A DNA stretch of 64,000 bases, from NCBI RefSeq assembly GCF_033095865.1, contig NZ_AP019365.1, forward strand, positions 3,383,501 through 3,447,500, given 5' to 3'. The notes under the pieces are model-generated. The model did not search any database, was not told where the DNA came from, and saw nothing but the letters and a program-made list of their open reading frames with translations. The position numbers were made by a program, and so were the translations under genes. Of this stretch, positions 1 to 9,270 are shown piece after piece (position 1 is the first letter of the stretch; each line of letters begins with the position of its first letter). This DNA is from Pseudomonas sp. KU43P. Lineage in GTDB: Bacteria > Pseudomonadota > Gammaproteobacteria > Pseudomonadales > Pseudomonadaceae.

Positions 1-73
1 CCACCAGATAATGCCTGGCCGGCGAATGCCAGTCTTCCGATCCGCCTTGAGGCGACCTGTCATCCATTGCCAT
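1..73 (-). CDS. Partial gene at left edge, product unknown
   Basis: An open frame begins with ATG at 73 and runs leftwards off the window with no stop, giving 24 codons (MAMDDRSPQGGSEDWHSPAR and on). A strong Shine-Dalgarno sequence (GGGAGGTGG) lies just upstream on the minus strand, which is the main reason to call a gene. It is divergent from the acyl-CoA dehydrogenase at 227. That position often holds a regulator, but the visible residues show no recognisable domain, so no function is assigned. Confidence 0.5.
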   Translation of the reverse strand, partial: MAMDDRSPQGGSEDWHSPARHYLV

Positions 74-204
74 TTTCCACCTCCCAACCAAGAACCAGCG
101 CTAGCGTGACACTGGCGTTCCAATTATTCAAACCATGTTCCGCAGAGCCGAACAGTGCTTGCCCGAAGATCGGATAGACCGCCATATGCTCGTGCATACC
201 TCAT

Positions 205-212
205 AAAAACAA
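205..212 (+). promoter_or_regulatory. Candidate Hfq/Crc CA-motif before the acyl-CoA dehydrogenase
   Basis: AAAAACAA fits AAnAAnAA and ends a few bases before the AGGAGG ribosome binding site of the gene starting at 227. In Pseudomonas, Hfq with Crc binds such motifs and blocks translation. The match is seen; binding is inferred. Confidence 0.45.
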
Positions 213-226
213 GACAGGAGGCAACC

Positions 227-1381
227 ATGATCAGAGATCAGCAGGCACTTGAAGTCTTACTGGCAGGCATCCGCCAGTTCGTGATCGACAAGGCCATACC
301 TCTGGAGTCGCAGGTCGAACAGCACGACGAAATACCGCCGGCGCTCGTCCAGCATATGCGCGACAACGGTTTCTTCGGCTGGAGCATTCCCGAAACATTC
401 GGCGGCGCCGGCCTGACCACCGAGGAGCTGGTGCTGGCTGCTCTCGAGCTATCACAGTGTTCGGTTGCGTTCCGAGCGCGCGTAGGCACCAACACTGGCA
501 TCGGTTCGGAAGGCATCGTGGCCGATGGCACCGACGCGCAAAAAAGGCTTTACCTGCCGCGCCTGGCAAGCGGTGAATGGACTGGCTGCCTGGCCGTCAC
601 CGAGCCCGAGGCAGGTTCCGAAGCCACCCACGTGCTCACCAGCGCACGTCGAGACGGCGACAGCTACATCCTCAACGGTGAGAAGTGCTACATCACCAAC
701 GCACCCCTCGCCGACGTCTTCACCGTTACCGCCCGGACCGAGCCCGGCAGCCAGGGTGCCAACGGTGTTTCGACCTTCATCGTCGAACGGACCACCCCTG
801 GCCTCAGCACTGGCGCACCCTACCGCAAGATGGGCCAGGCAGGTTCGCCGGTCAGCGCGGTCTATTTCGACAACTGCCGGGTCCCGGCGGCAAACCTGCT
901 GGGCGGTGTGGAAGGCAGGGGCTTCAAGACCGTGATGAAGACCCTCAACAAGCAACGTATCCACCTCGCCGCGCTGTCGACCGGCCCGGCCATGCGCATG
1001 CTGCACATGGCCATCGAGCACACCAGCAGGCGTGTGCAATTTGGCCAGCCGGTGGCAAACATGCAGCTGGTCCAGGCCATGATCGCGGACTGCCAGACCG
1101 AGATCTTTGCGGCGCGCGCGATGATCCTCGAAACCGCGCGCAAGCGTGACCGCGGCGAGGACGTGGTGCTCGAAGCGTCCATGTGCAAGTACTACGCCAC
1201 GGAAATGTGCGGGCGGGTTGCCGACCGCTGCGTACAGATGTTCGGCGGCGCCGGATACATCGCCGACCACGCCGCGATCGAACGCTGGTACCGGGATGTC
1301 AGGCTGTTCCGCCTCTATGAAGGCACCAGCCAGATCCACCAGCTGAACATTGCCAGGCAGGTACTGGCTGCCCACCGCTGA
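227..1381 (+). CDS. Acyl-CoA dehydrogenase
   Basis: A 384-residue FAD flavoprotein that would form an alpha-beta double bond in an acyl-CoA. The usual N-terminal helical, middle beta and C-terminal helical domains are present. Seen motifs: AVTEPEAGS near residue 125 (flavin/substrate loop), FGGAGYI, and RLYEGTSQI near the C-terminus with the canonical catalytic Glu. Start: the ATG at 227 follows AGGAGG closely, while an in-frame start at 155 has no such site. It heads a row with an NDP-forming acyl-CoA ligase and an MFS carrier, suggesting uptake, CoA activation and oxidation of an organic acid. The substrate cannot be read from the sequence. Confidence 0.9.
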   Translation: MIRDQQALEVLLAGIRQFVIDKAIPLESQVEQHDEIPPALVQHMRDNGFFGWSIPETFGGAGLTTEELVLAALELSQCSVAFRARVGTNTGIGSEGIVADGTDAQKRLYLPRLASGEWTGCLAVTEPEAGSEATHVLTSARRDGDSYILNGEKCYITNAPLADVFTVTARTEPGSQGANGVSTFIVERTTPGLSTGAPYRKMGQAGSPVSAVYFDNCRVPAANLLGGVEGRGFKTVMKTLNKQRIHLAALSTGPAMRMLHMAIEHTSRRVQFGQPVANMQLVQAMIADCQTEIFAARAMILETARKRDRGEDVVLEASMCKYYATEMCGRVADRCVQMFGGAGYIADHAAIERWYRDVRLFRLYEGTSQIHQLNIARQVLAAHR

Positions 1382-1422
1382 GTCGGGTACGCACCTACTT
1401 CTCTTTGACACAGGAACGCCCC

Positions 1423-3585
1423 ATGTCCCGTTTCGAGCACTTCTTCAACCCGCGTACTCTTGCCGTGATTGGCGCCTCCCAAGACCTGGCTTCGATCAGC
1501 GGGCAACCCATCGCCCACCTGCTGGCAAAAGGCTTTGCCGGGCAGATTCTGCCGGTCAACCCCCGCTACACCGAAGTGGCAGGCATTGTCTGCTACCCGG
1601 ATGTCGCAGCCCTGCCCGAGACGCCCGATGTCGCAGTGATCGCCGTCGGCGCCCAGCGGGTCGCCGGTGTACTCGACGAGTTGGGAAAAAAAGGCTGTCG
1701 CCATGCCGTGATTCTCTCCTCCGGCTTTGCCGAAGCGGGTGAAGACGGTGCCCGGGCCCAGCGAGAAATCACGGCCATTGCCCACCGCTTCGGCATGCAA
1801 GTGACTGGCCCTAACTGCCAGGGCTACATGAACGTCAGCGACGGCATCCATGTCGGCTTTGGTGCCCCGTATGGCCTCACCTACCCCAAGGGCCACCTGA
1901 GCCTCACGTCCCAGAGCGGTGCTTTCGGCAATTCCATCATGATGCTGGCAAGCCAGGAAGGCATCGGCTTTCGTCACTACGTGTCCACCGGCAACGAGTC
2001 GGTCACGACTTCTCTGGACTTCATGGACGCGATGATCGACGACCCTGACACCCACGTCATCGCAGGTTACGTCGAAGGGTTTCAGGATGCGCAGCGCCTG
2101 CTGCCGATAGCCCGTCGGGCACTGATGGCCGGCAAACCCCTGCTGATATGGAAGGTCGGCACTTCCGAAGCGGGCGCCAAGGCTGCAGCCTCCCACACCG
2201 CCAACCTGGGGGGAGCGATGGCATTGTACCGAGCCGCTTTCCGCCAGAGCGGCATCATCGAAGTCAAGGATGTCGGCGACCTGGCCGATTGCGGCAAGGC
2301 CTTGCTATCCAGACGCCTGCCCAAAGGCAACCGCCTGGCCATCGTCACCATTTCCGGTGGTGCCGGTATCGCCATGGCCGATAGTGCTGCCGAAGGCAAC
2401 CTGGCCATGCCAGAGCTGTCAGCGCATACGGTGGCTGCCCTGCAGACGGTGCTGCCCTCCTTTGCCGCCGTAGCCAATCCACTCGATGTCACGGCCAGCC
2501 TGCTCAACGATGCCAATCTGCTGCGGGTCACCCTGGAAGCCTTGGCTGACGATCCGCATGTCGACATGATCGGCCTCGCCTTGGCCGCCGCCAGTGGCAA
2601 GCTGGCGACTGAGCTGGCCGAGGAGATCGTGCGCATTTCCAGAACCCGCGCCATTCCCATCCTGGTTGCCTGGAACGCCGACCCTGCCATGGTCAAAGAG
2701 GCGTACAACATTCTCGACACGGCCGGCATCCCGCGCTATCAGTCGCCGGTTCGCTGCGCGCGCGGTGCCAGCGCGCTCTGGGCATTCACCCAGGCCCGCA
2801 AGCAGATCGCCGACGAACTGAAGGAGCCTGCGCTGGTGCTCCACAAGGCCGAAGCACGGGCTGCGCTACAGGGGCGCCATGCCGACTTGACCGAGTTCGA
2901 GGCCAAGAAACTCCTGGCCGCTTACGGCATCGGCGTTACCCGCGAAGGCCTTGCAACCAATCCTGCCGAGGCGGTACGTATTGCCTGGGCAATACACGGC
3001 CCCGTGGCGCTTAAAGTTCAATCGTCCGACATCCCGCACAAGACGGAAGCAGGTGGAGTGCTGATCGGGGTTCAGGGTGATGCTGAAGTCGCAGCGTCCT
3101 ACCAGCAGATCATCGCCAATGCCGCTGCCCACAATGCCAAGGCAGGCGTGGACGGCGTGCTGGTCCAGGAAATGGTGAGCGACGGTATCGAGATGATACT
3201 GGGCATCAATAATGATCCACTGTTCGGCCCAGCGGTCATGGTCGGATTCGGCGGCATCTTCGCCGAAGTGTGGAAGGACGTAAGCTTCCGCCTTGCGCCG
3301 ATTACCCGCTCGCAAGCGCATTCGATGGTCCGCGAGTTGCGCGCCTTTGCCATCCTTGATGGCGCACGCGGCCGCCCCAAGGCTGACCTGGAAGCATTGG
3401 TCGATACCTTGATGCGCCTCTCGGCACTGGCCATCGACCTGAAGGATTCGGTTCAGGAGCTGGATATCAACCCGCTGTTCGTGATGAGCGCTGGGAAGGG
3501 TGTGAAAGCCGGTGATGCGCTGATCAAGCCGCGACCGTCTGCACATCAGCCTTCTGCGGCAGCGGAGCAGGCATTCGTCGGCTGA
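1423..3585 (+). CDS. NDP-forming acyl-CoA ligase (acetate-CoA ligase family)
   Basis: A 720-residue single-chain acyl-CoA synthetase of the ADP-forming type. In order: a CoA-binding Rossmann domain (about 1-130, with AVIGAS), succinyl-CoA-ligase-like domains (about 150-460, with SLTSQSGAFGN and a phospho-His candidate at His258 in ASHTANLGG), and a C-terminal ATP-grasp domain (about 490-710). The ATG at 1423 has CAGGAA before it; a TTG at 1405 is in frame but less likely. It follows the acyl-CoA dehydrogenase by about 40 bases and precedes an MFS carrier. It probably activates the acid handled by this unit; the substrate is unknown. Confidence 0.88.
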   Translation: MSRFEHFFNPRTLAVIGASQDLASISGQPIAHLLAKGFAGQILPVNPRYTEVAGIVCYPDVAALPETPDVAVIAVGAQRVAGVLDELGKKGCRHAVILSSGFAEAGEDGARAQREITAIAHRFGMQVTGPNCQGYMNVSDGIHVGFGAPYGLTYPKGHLSLTSQSGAFGNSIMMLASQEGIGFRHYVSTGNESVTTSLDFMDAMIDDPDTHVIAGYVEGFQDAQRLLPIARRALMAGKPLLIWKVGTSEAGAKAAASHTANLGGAMALYRAAFRQSGIIEVKDVGDLADCGKALLSRRLPKGNRLAIVTISGGAGIAMADSAAEGNLAMPELSAHTVAALQTVLPSFAAVANPLDVTASLLNDANLLRVTLEALADDPHVDMIGLALAAASGKLATELAEEIVRISRTRAIPILVAWNADPAMVKEAYNILDTAGIPRYQSPVRCARGASALWAFTQARKQIADELKEPALVLHKAEARAALQGRHADLTEFEAKKLLAAYGIGVTREGLATNPAEAVRIAWAIHGPVALKVQSSDIPHKTEAGGVLIGVQGDAEVAASYQQIIANAAAHNAKAGVDGVLVQEMVSDGIEMILGINNDPLFGPAVMVGFGGIFAEVWKDVSFRLAPITRSQAHSMVRELRAFAILDGARGRPKADLEALVDTLMRLSALAIDLKDSVQELDINPLFVMSAGKGVKAGDALIKPRPSAHQPSAAAEQAFVG

Positions 3586-3668
3586 TGAAAGCGACCGCCC
3601 TTTGCCCCGTAGGCCGCGTGTGGCGGCCGTCATTTGTCATGACTTTTAGTGCAGTCAACGAGGGTCCC

Positions 3669-4985
3669 ATGAATATTCTTCACCAGACCGACACGCTCTC
3701 ATCTACGTTCGATACCCAGGAAGTCGAACGCACCTACCGCAAGATTGCCCTTCGCCTGATGCCGTTCCTGATCATCTGCTACATCGTTTCGTACCTGGAC
3801 CGCGCCAACATCAGTTACGCCAAGCTCCAGTTCATGAGCGACCTGGGTTTTTCCGAAGCGGCCTACGGGCTGGGCGCCGGGTTGTTCTTTCTCGGCTACG
3901 TGCTGTTCGAAGTGCCCAGCAACCTGTGGATGCAACGCATCGGTGCACGTCGCACGCTGCTGCGCATCATGATCCTCTGGGGCCTGATCTCCAGCGCCAT
4001 GATGTTCGTCAACACGCCCATGCAGTTCTACGTGATGCGCTTTCTTCTCGGTGCCGCCGAAGCAGGCTTCTTCCCCGGCGTCATCCTCTACCTTACGTAT
4101 TGGTTCCCCGCCGCACGCCGCGGGCGTGTCACCGGCTACTTCATGATGGGCGCAGCCACGGCGGGCATCATTGGTGGCCCGGTCTCCACGTGGATCATGG
4201 TGCACATGGCCGGGCTGCATGGCATGCATGGCTGGCAGTGGTTGTTCCTGCTCGAAGGCTTGCCAGCCGTTGCGCTGGGTGTGATCGCGTTCTACTACCT
4301 GTGCGACCGGCCCGAAGAGGCCCGCTGGCTCAGCAACCGGGAAAAATCGATCCTGCTGAGCGACCTGGCGGCCGAACAGAACGGCCAGCGCTCTGGCTCG
4401 CATCATGGCCTGCACGAAGCACTGTCGAACCCCAAGCTCTATGTCGGGGTGCTGGGCTACTTCTGCGTGCTGGTTTCCTTCAACGCCATCGGTTTCTGGG
4501 CACCGACCATCATTCGCGACATCGGTGTAAGCGACTTGTTGCAGGTAGGGCTGTTGTCCAGCGCCGTGTTCCTCGCAGGTGCGGTCGGCACCTATGTCGT
4601 CGGCTACAGCTCGGACCTGCGGATGGAACGGCGTTGGCACTTGGCAGGCTGTAGCCTGATCATCGCCGTCTGTTTTGCCCTTCTACCCCTGGCGGCCCAC
4701 GACATGATCGCGGCAGTAGCTCTGCTCTCGCTGGCGGCAGCGGCGTCCTACGGCTGCTTCGTCGTGTTCTGGACCATTCCGCAGACATTCCTGAGTCCCA
4801 CCAGCAAGGCCAGTGGTATTGCCCTGATTACCAGCCTGGGCGGTATCGGCGCCTTCGTCAGCCCGACCCTCGTTGGCTGGATGAAGGCCAGCTCCGGCAG
4901 CATCTACCCCGGTTTGACCATCCTGGGTCTGATCACCCTGCTGGGTGCGCTGCTGATCCTGGTCGCGCTGCCCGCACGCAACTGA
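3669..4985 (+). CDS. MFS transporter, anion:cation symporter type
   Basis: A 438-residue inner-membrane carrier with about 12 hydrophobic segments. The N-terminal YLDRANIS motif in helix 1 and the GAAEAGFFPG stretch in helix 4 mark the anion:cation symporter (phthalate/tartrate/hexuronate) family, which imports organic acids with protons. The ATG at 3669 is preferred over an in-frame start at 3585 because the upstream stretch is not family-like and overlaps the ligase stop. It is the third gene of the dehydrogenase-ligase-carrier row and probably imports their substrate. Confidence 0.87.
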   Translation: MNILHQTDTLSSTFDTQEVERTYRKIALRLMPFLIICYIVSYLDRANISYAKLQFMSDLGFSEAAYGLGAGLFFLGYVLFEVPSNLWMQRIGARRTLLRIMILWGLISSAMMFVNTPMQFYVMRFLLGAAEAGFFPGVILYLTYWFPAARRGRVTGYFMMGAATAGIIGGPVSTWIMVHMAGLHGMHGWQWLFLLEGLPAVALGVIAFYYLCDRPEEARWLSNREKSILLSDLAAEQNGQRSGSHHGLHEALSNPKLYVGVLGYFCVLVSFNAIGFWAPTIIRDIGVSDLLQVGLLSSAVFLAGAVGTYVVGYSSDLRMERRWHLAGCSLIIAVCFALLPLAAHDMIAAVALLSLAAAASYGCFVVFWTIPQTFLSPTSKASGIALITSLGGIGAFVSPTLVGWMKASSGSIYPGLTILGLITLLGALLILVALPARN

Positions 4986-4998
4986 CCCCCACCAACCC

Positions 4999-5019
4999 GC
5001 CGTGACCTCAGGTCACGGC
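4999..5019 (+). terminator. Hairpin after the MFS gene
   Basis: An 8-bp perfect stem (GCCGTGAC / GTCACGGC) with a 5-nt loop sits between the carrier and the DUF202 gene. There is no U-run, so it may be an attenuator or RNA-stabilising hairpin rather than a strong terminator. Confidence 0.4.
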
Positions 5020-5039
5020 CAACGAAACAGGAGCATGCC

Positions 5040-5396
5040 ATGCGCGAACCGCAATGGCGGCGCGAAGGTGAAGAACCGGATTACCGTTTTTCGCTCGCCA
5101 ACGAACGCACTTTCCTGGCCTGGATTCGTACTGCGCTTGGCCTGCTCGCCGGTGGCGTACTGCTCGACCAGTTCGCCACCACGCTGGGCCCGGCCAGGGT
5201 CGTGAAGGGTCTCGCCGTGGCGTTTGGCCTTCTCGCTGCCGCGCTGTGCGCACTGGCATACCAGCGCTGGCGCGGCAACGAAATTGCCATGCGCCACGCA
5301 CGTCGATTGCCTGTCACGCCAGCCATCGCACTGTTGGCCAGCATGACGGTGGCGATCGCGTTGACCACCGCGGTGATCGTGCTGGTGCACCGATGA
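5040..5396 (+). CDS. DUF202 membrane protein (YidH-like)
   Basis: A 118-residue protein with three predicted membrane helices (about 30-50, 60-80, 90-115) after a charged N-terminus. The stretch FSLANERTFLAWIRTALGLL is the DUF202/YidH signature. The family's biochemical role is not established. An AGGAG site lies just upstream. The stop overlaps the next DUF202 gene (ATGA), so the two are translationally coupled, as YidH and YidG are in many bacteria. Confidence 0.85.
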   Translation: MREPQWRREGEEPDYRFSLANERTFLAWIRTALGLLAGGVLLDQFATTLGPARVVKGLAVAFGLLAAALCALAYQRWRGNEIAMRHARRLPVTPAIALLASMTVAIALTTAVIVLVHR

Positions 5397-5692
5397 ATCC
5401 GTCACGTGATCCTGGTTTGCAGGCAGAACGCACGGCCTTGTCCTGGAGCAGAACGGGGTGGGCAATGCTGGCCAACGCGTTGTTGGCATTGCGCGAGGGA
5501 TGGCACGCTCAGCCCGCTGCTGGCAGCTTGCTGGGCTGTACCTTGCTCATCGCAGCAGCGGCCATGGGGCTGTACGGTTGCCGGCGACGAAAACAACTGT
5601 TGAACATGAACAAATGGACTGCAGTTCCGGCACTTGCTTTCTCGTCAGTGTCCATTGCCACTTTCATCGCCTGCATCGTATCGATTGCATGA
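5393..5692 (+). CDS. DUF202 membrane protein (YidG-like)
   Basis: A 99-residue partner of the preceding gene. The ATG at 5393 overlaps its stop. The N-terminus (LQAERTALSWSRTGWAML) matches DUF202, with three hydrophobic segments following. The longer open frame upstream to 5246 lies inside the previous gene and is rejected. Function unknown; probably works as a pair with the upstream gene in the inner membrane. Confidence 0.82.
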   Translation: MNPSRDPGLQAERTALSWSRTGWAMLANALLALREGWHAQPAAGSLLGCTLLIAAAAMGLYGCRRRKQLLNMNKWTAVPALAFSSVSIATFIACIVSIA

Positions 5693-5780
5693 GCCATCGC
5701 AGCCATTTGCCGATGGCTTTCCATTTTCTTTGACAGAACTGATACTCGACGCCTTGCCACTATCGGTTTTACCTCTATCC

Positions 5781-6635
5781 ATGCGCTACTCGCCCGAAGC
5801 CCTCGTCGCCTTTGTCGAAGCCGCCTCCCTCGGCTCGTTTTCCGCTGCGGCGCGCAAACTGCGCAAGAGCCAGTCGACCATCAGCATCGCCATCGCCAAC
5901 TTCGAGGCCGACGTGGGCTGCGCCCTGTTCGACCGCGCCGGCCGCCACCCCACGCTGAATGCGGCCGGGCACCAGGTGCTGGGGCATGTTGAAGCCATCC
6001 TCGATGCCAGCGCCCGCCTCGATGCCCTGGCGGTGCGGCTGGCCGCGCAGGTCGAGCCGCTGGTATCGGTGGTGATGTCGGACAGCTACAGCGTGACCTC
6101 CCAAGGCGCTGCGATCAGCCTCTTCGCCGAGCTGTACCCGCACACCGAATTGCGTTGGGGGCCTTCCGAAGACGCCGATGTGGTCGAACTGGTCCAGCAA
6201 GGCCTGGCGCAGATCGGCATCCTTGCCGCCCAGCAGCTCTACCCCGCCGATGTGCAGGTGGCGCGCTTGCCGGAACAGGCCGAATTCAGGCTCTACGTGA
6301 GCTGCGATCACCCGTTGGCCAAGCAACCGATGCTGCAACCGGAAGATCTGCAGACCGAGCGCCAGCTGTACATGAAGACCTACGCCCCCAGCCTGCACCA
6401 TGGCCGCGGCCAGGCCTGGTCGGCGCCGGACTACCTGACCCTGCTGGAGTTCGCGGTACGTGGCTTTGGCTGGGCGGAACTGCCCACCGCGCTGGTGGCG
6501 CGCTTTGGCAGTGGCCTGGTGGAGCTGCCGGTGGCGGGCTACCCGAGGCGGGTCGCCATGGACGTTGCCTGGTCACGGCAACGTGCACTGGGGCCCGCCG
6601 GGCAGTGGCTGCTGGGGCAATTGCTGGGGCGCTAG
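5781..6635 (+). CDS. LysR-family transcriptional regulator
   Basis: A 284-residue regulator with an N-terminal winged HTH (about 1-60, LVAFVEAASLGSFSAAARK) and a C-terminal periplasmic-binding-like effector domain. The ATG at 5781 lines up with the family start although its ribosome binding site is poor; the open frame extends to 5634 without family-like sequence. It ends 8 bases from the convergent DUF2950 gene. Nothing divergent adjoins it, so its target is unclear. The upstream DUF202 pair and acid-catabolic row are the nearest candidates. Confidence 0.87.
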   Translation: MRYSPEALVAFVEAASLGSFSAAARKLRKSQSTISIAIANFEADVGCALFDRAGRHPTLNAAGHQVLGHVEAILDASARLDALAVRLAAQVEPLVSVVMSDSYSVTSQGAAISLFAELYPHTELRWGPSEDADVVELVQQGLAQIGILAAQQLYPADVQVARLPEQAEFRLYVSCDHPLAKQPMLQPEDLQTERQLYMKTYAPSLHHGRGQAWSAPDYLTLLEFAVRGFGWAELPTALVARFGSGLVELPVAGYPRRVAMDVAWSRQRALGPAGQWLLGQLLGR

Positions 6636-6642
6636 CCGCGGT

Positions 6643-7539
6643 TCAATCGCTGCCGTCTTCGTTCACTTCCTTCCAGCTGTCGTCCGGGTCGAAGCGTTTC
6701 ATGGCCTTGGCCAGCTTATCGCCCTGCGGGCCCAGGTCCTTCTCGAACACCTGGCCGTCATGGCTGATCATGAAGCTCATCACCCCGGTATCGTTGTACT
6801 TGGCCGGCCAGGCGATCAGGGCAAAGCCACGGCTCATCTGGTCGCCGATCAGGTAGCTGTAGGCACCGCCCGGGGCCGAAGGGCCTTGGCCATCGAGGAT
6901 GCGGAAATGGTAGCCGTACCAGTCGTCACCCACTCGGTCCTGGCCGAACAGCGGGCCCAACGGGCTTACGTCGCCATCTCCTTCGTCTTCCCAGTACAGG
7001 CCATCGTGCTTGCCGGGAGCGCTGAAGATGTGCTGCGCATACTCCAGCGCACCGTTGCCATTACGGTCCTGGGAGGCGTAGTCCATCTGCGCATCGTGGT
7101 AGGCCAGCACCGATTGCAAGGCACCCAGTTCGTTGCGGCCGATGCGCCGCGCGCGGATTTCGGCACTGCCGGCCTTGAGGTCGAAGTGCCAGCCGTTGGC
7201 CGTCTTGGCCAGCGGAATGGGCAAGGTCCAGTGCTCGCTGCCCACCGCCAGGATGGCCTTGGTATCGCCCTGATTCTCGATCTGGTGCTGCTCCTGGTAC
7301 TGCTTGAGGAAAGCATCCACATCGCTGCGCTGTACACCTTCACGGGGGATGTAGGTGCGCCAGTCTTCACCGAACAGTTTTGCCAGGCGCGCCTCGTCAG
7401 CCTTCTCCGTGCCGAGGGCAGCCACCAGGGATTGCACGGCCTTTTCGGGGGTCGGGAAGGCCTCCTGGGTAGCAGCCCAGCACGGCCAAGCTACGGCCAT
7501 CGCCAACATCAACGGCGCAAACAGGCTCATGCGTTTCAT
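6643..7539 (-). CDS. DUF2950 secreted protein
   Basis: A 298-residue protein with a clear signal peptide (MKRMSLFAPLMLAMAVAWPC, cleavage near WAA). It has the DUF2950 features: an N-terminal AFPTPEKAVQSLVAAL segment, a central LAYHDAQMDYAS stretch, and GAYSYLIGD and FALIAWPAKY motifs towards the C-terminus. It should be periplasmic. Its ATG overlaps the stop of the upstream DUF3300 gene, so the two form a coupled unit. The family function is unknown. Confidence 0.85.
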   Translation of the reverse strand: MKRMSLFAPLMLAMAVAWPCWAATQEAFPTPEKAVQSLVAALGTEKADEARLAKLFGEDWRTYIPREGVQRSDVDAFLKQYQEQHQIENQGDTKAILAVGSEHWTLPIPLAKTANGWHFDLKAGSAEIRARRIGRNELGALQSVLAYHDAQMDYASQDRNGNGALEYAQHIFSAPGKHDGLYWEDEGDGDVSPLGPLFGQDRVGDDWYGYHFRILDGQGPSAPGGAYSYLIGDQMSRGFALIAWPAKYNDTGVMSFMISHDGQVFEKDLGPQGDKLAKAMKRFDPDDSWKEVNEDGSD

Positions 7540-9119
7540 CGACGACCTCCTCCGCCACCCCGGCGCACGGGTGCGCTTGGCCGGGAGATGGTGTGCCCTG
7601 CCGCGCGCGAGGCATGGGGCCGCTGGGCGAACGACTGGCTGGTACGGCCACGGGCCGCCTGGGCCGTGGTGCGCGAAGGCGAGCGTACGCCGTCGAAGGC
7701 ATTGTTGCGTGCCCTGCCGGCGGTGCTCCGAGGCCGGTCCTGCAACTGCTGACGCACCTGGCCGTCACCTTGCCGGCGTTGGTTGAGCTGTGTGCTGTGG
7801 TTTCTGGCCTGCACGTTCTCGCGGGTGGGGCGGGTTTCCTGACGGCGGTCTGCCACGCGAGGCCGCTCGGTCTGGGCCTCGCGCACCCGGTCGCGTGCTT
7901 CACGGTTGCTGCTGGCCGGCCGCTCGATGCCTGCCCGGTCCATGGAGGCACGGGCGCGGTCACGGGCCTGCTGGTTGCTGGTGGCTGGCCGCTCGACGCC
8001 TGCCCGGTCCATCGAAGCGCGAGCGCGGTCACGGGCCTGGGCGCGCTGGGCATCGTCACCGCGGAAGGCCGCGCGCTGGTTGGCACCGTCGAGCTGGCGA
8101 CCAAACTGCTCGCGGCTGCGGCTGTCGCGGTAGGGCACTCCATCGCGGTGAACGGCGTTGTGCTGCCACTTGCCCTGGTTGTTGCCGATGCGGTTGTTGA
8201 CATTGATGTTGTTGTAGCGGTTCACGTCCACGTCGATGTCGTGGTTATCCCAGTCGCAGTCGCCCCACAACGAGTTGACGATGGCAACGCCGGTGCCGAA
8301 GGCCAGCCCCGCCATCAGCGCGGTGCCGGCGGTGTACAACGGTGACGGCGGGTAGTAGGCCGGCGGCGACGAGGGATAGGCCCAGGTGCCGTAGGCGGTG
8401 GTGGGGTTGTAACTGGGCACGTACACCACCTGGGGGTTGGCAGGCTCGATGATGATGGTCGACGAACTGCTGGCCGGGGCGCTGCCCGAGCTGGCGGAGG
8501 CGGCGGAGGCGGCGGGCGCGGCCGCTGGCGCAGCAACCTTGACCGTCACGTTCTGGTACTGGTTGCTCTCCAGGTGGCCAGCCGCCTTCGCCTGTTGCCG
8601 CAGGCGCTGCACCGAGGCCATCACGTCGTCGGGCTGCGCCAGGAAGGCGTCACCCATCCGCTGCACCCAGACCGGGTCCTGGCCGAGCAGCACCAGCACC
8701 TGCGGGAACGCCACCAGTGCCTGCACGCTCGGGTCCCAGGTCTGCTGCGCCACCTGCTTGACCGCGTCATCGCCCTGGGCCTTGGGGTTGGCCTTGGACC
8801 AGGCCACGGCTTCGGTGACTTCGCCAGGATAGGTGGTGGCCATCAGCACCTGGGCCAGCAGCGCGTCGGGGTAAAGGGCAATGGGCGCCATCATCTGGTC
8901 CAGTTGCTCCTGGTTGAACACGGCTTGCTTGGGCGCTGGCGCCTCGGTGGGTGGGGCTGGGGGCGCGGCGGGGGCTGGGGGCGCGGCGGGCGCTGCAACC
9001 GCTGCAGCTGCAACCGGGGCTGCAGGTGCCGGTGGTGTGGGGTCTCGCGCCAGGAAGTAGCTGGCAATACCTCCCAGACAAAGCACAGCCGTCACGACGT
9101 AGAGCAATGGCCTGCGCAT
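7536..9119 (-). CDS. DUF3300 protein with low-complexity arginine-rich tail
   Basis: A 527-residue protein. It has an N-terminal hydrophobic anchor or signal (about 4-22), an Ala/Pro linker (about 28-60), the DUF3300 domain (LDQMMAPIALYPDALLAQVL, about 65-260), a short membrane-like Gly/Ala segment, then a long basic tail. The tail holds a tandem 23-residue repeat (ARDRARASMDRAG core) and ends in Gly/Arg. The ATG at 9119 is chosen because a GAGGGA site precedes it and it begins the hydrophobic segment; an in-frame start at 9272 is not supported. Likely exported and possibly nucleic-acid or polyanion binding through the tail, which is inference. Coupled to DUF2950 downstream. Confidence 0.8.
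   Translation of the reverse strand: MRRPLLYVVTAVLCLGGIASYFLARDPTPPAPAAPVAAAAVAAPAAPPAPAAPPAPPTEAPAPKQAVFNQEQLDQMMAPIALYPDALLAQVLMATTYPGEVTEAVAWSKANPKAQGDDAVKQVAQQTWDPSVQALVAFPQVLVLLGQDPVWVQRMGDAFLAQPDDVMASVQRLRQQAKAAGHLESNQYQNVTVKVAAPAAAPAASAASASSGSAPASSSSTIIIEPANPQVVYVPSYNPTTAYGTWAYPSSPPAYYPPSPLYTAGTALMAGLAFGTGVAIVNSLWGDCDWDNHDIDVDVNRYNNINVNNRIGNNQGKWQHNAVHRDGVPYRDSRSREQFGRQLDGANQRAAFRGDDAQRAQARDRARASMDRAGVERPATSNQQARDRARASMDRAGIERPASSNREARDRVREAQTERPRVADRRQETRPTRENVQARNHSTQLNQRRQGDGQVRQQLQDRPRSTAGRARNNAFDGVRSPSRTTAQAARGRTSQSFAQRPHASRAAGHTISRPSAPVRRGGGGGRR
7921..8040 (-). repeat. Tandem 69-bp repeat inside the DUF3300 gene
   Basis: Two near-identical copies start at 7921 and 7990, a period of 69 bases (23 codons). 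They encode the ARDRARASMDRAG repeat in the basic tail. A third, degenerate copy follows in the protein (ARDRVREAQ). Confidence 0.75.
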
Positions 9120-9270
9120 CACAGCTTCCCTCAGGGTCAAACCGCGTGGAATGTAAGGGTAGCAAAGGCTGGGCGTTCCACACGGTGGGGTTGTCGAAAG
9201 CCCCGTCGGGTGCTCTATCATGGCCCGGGCCGGACTGCGCGACGTCAGTCCCCCTGCACCGAGGTTGCCC

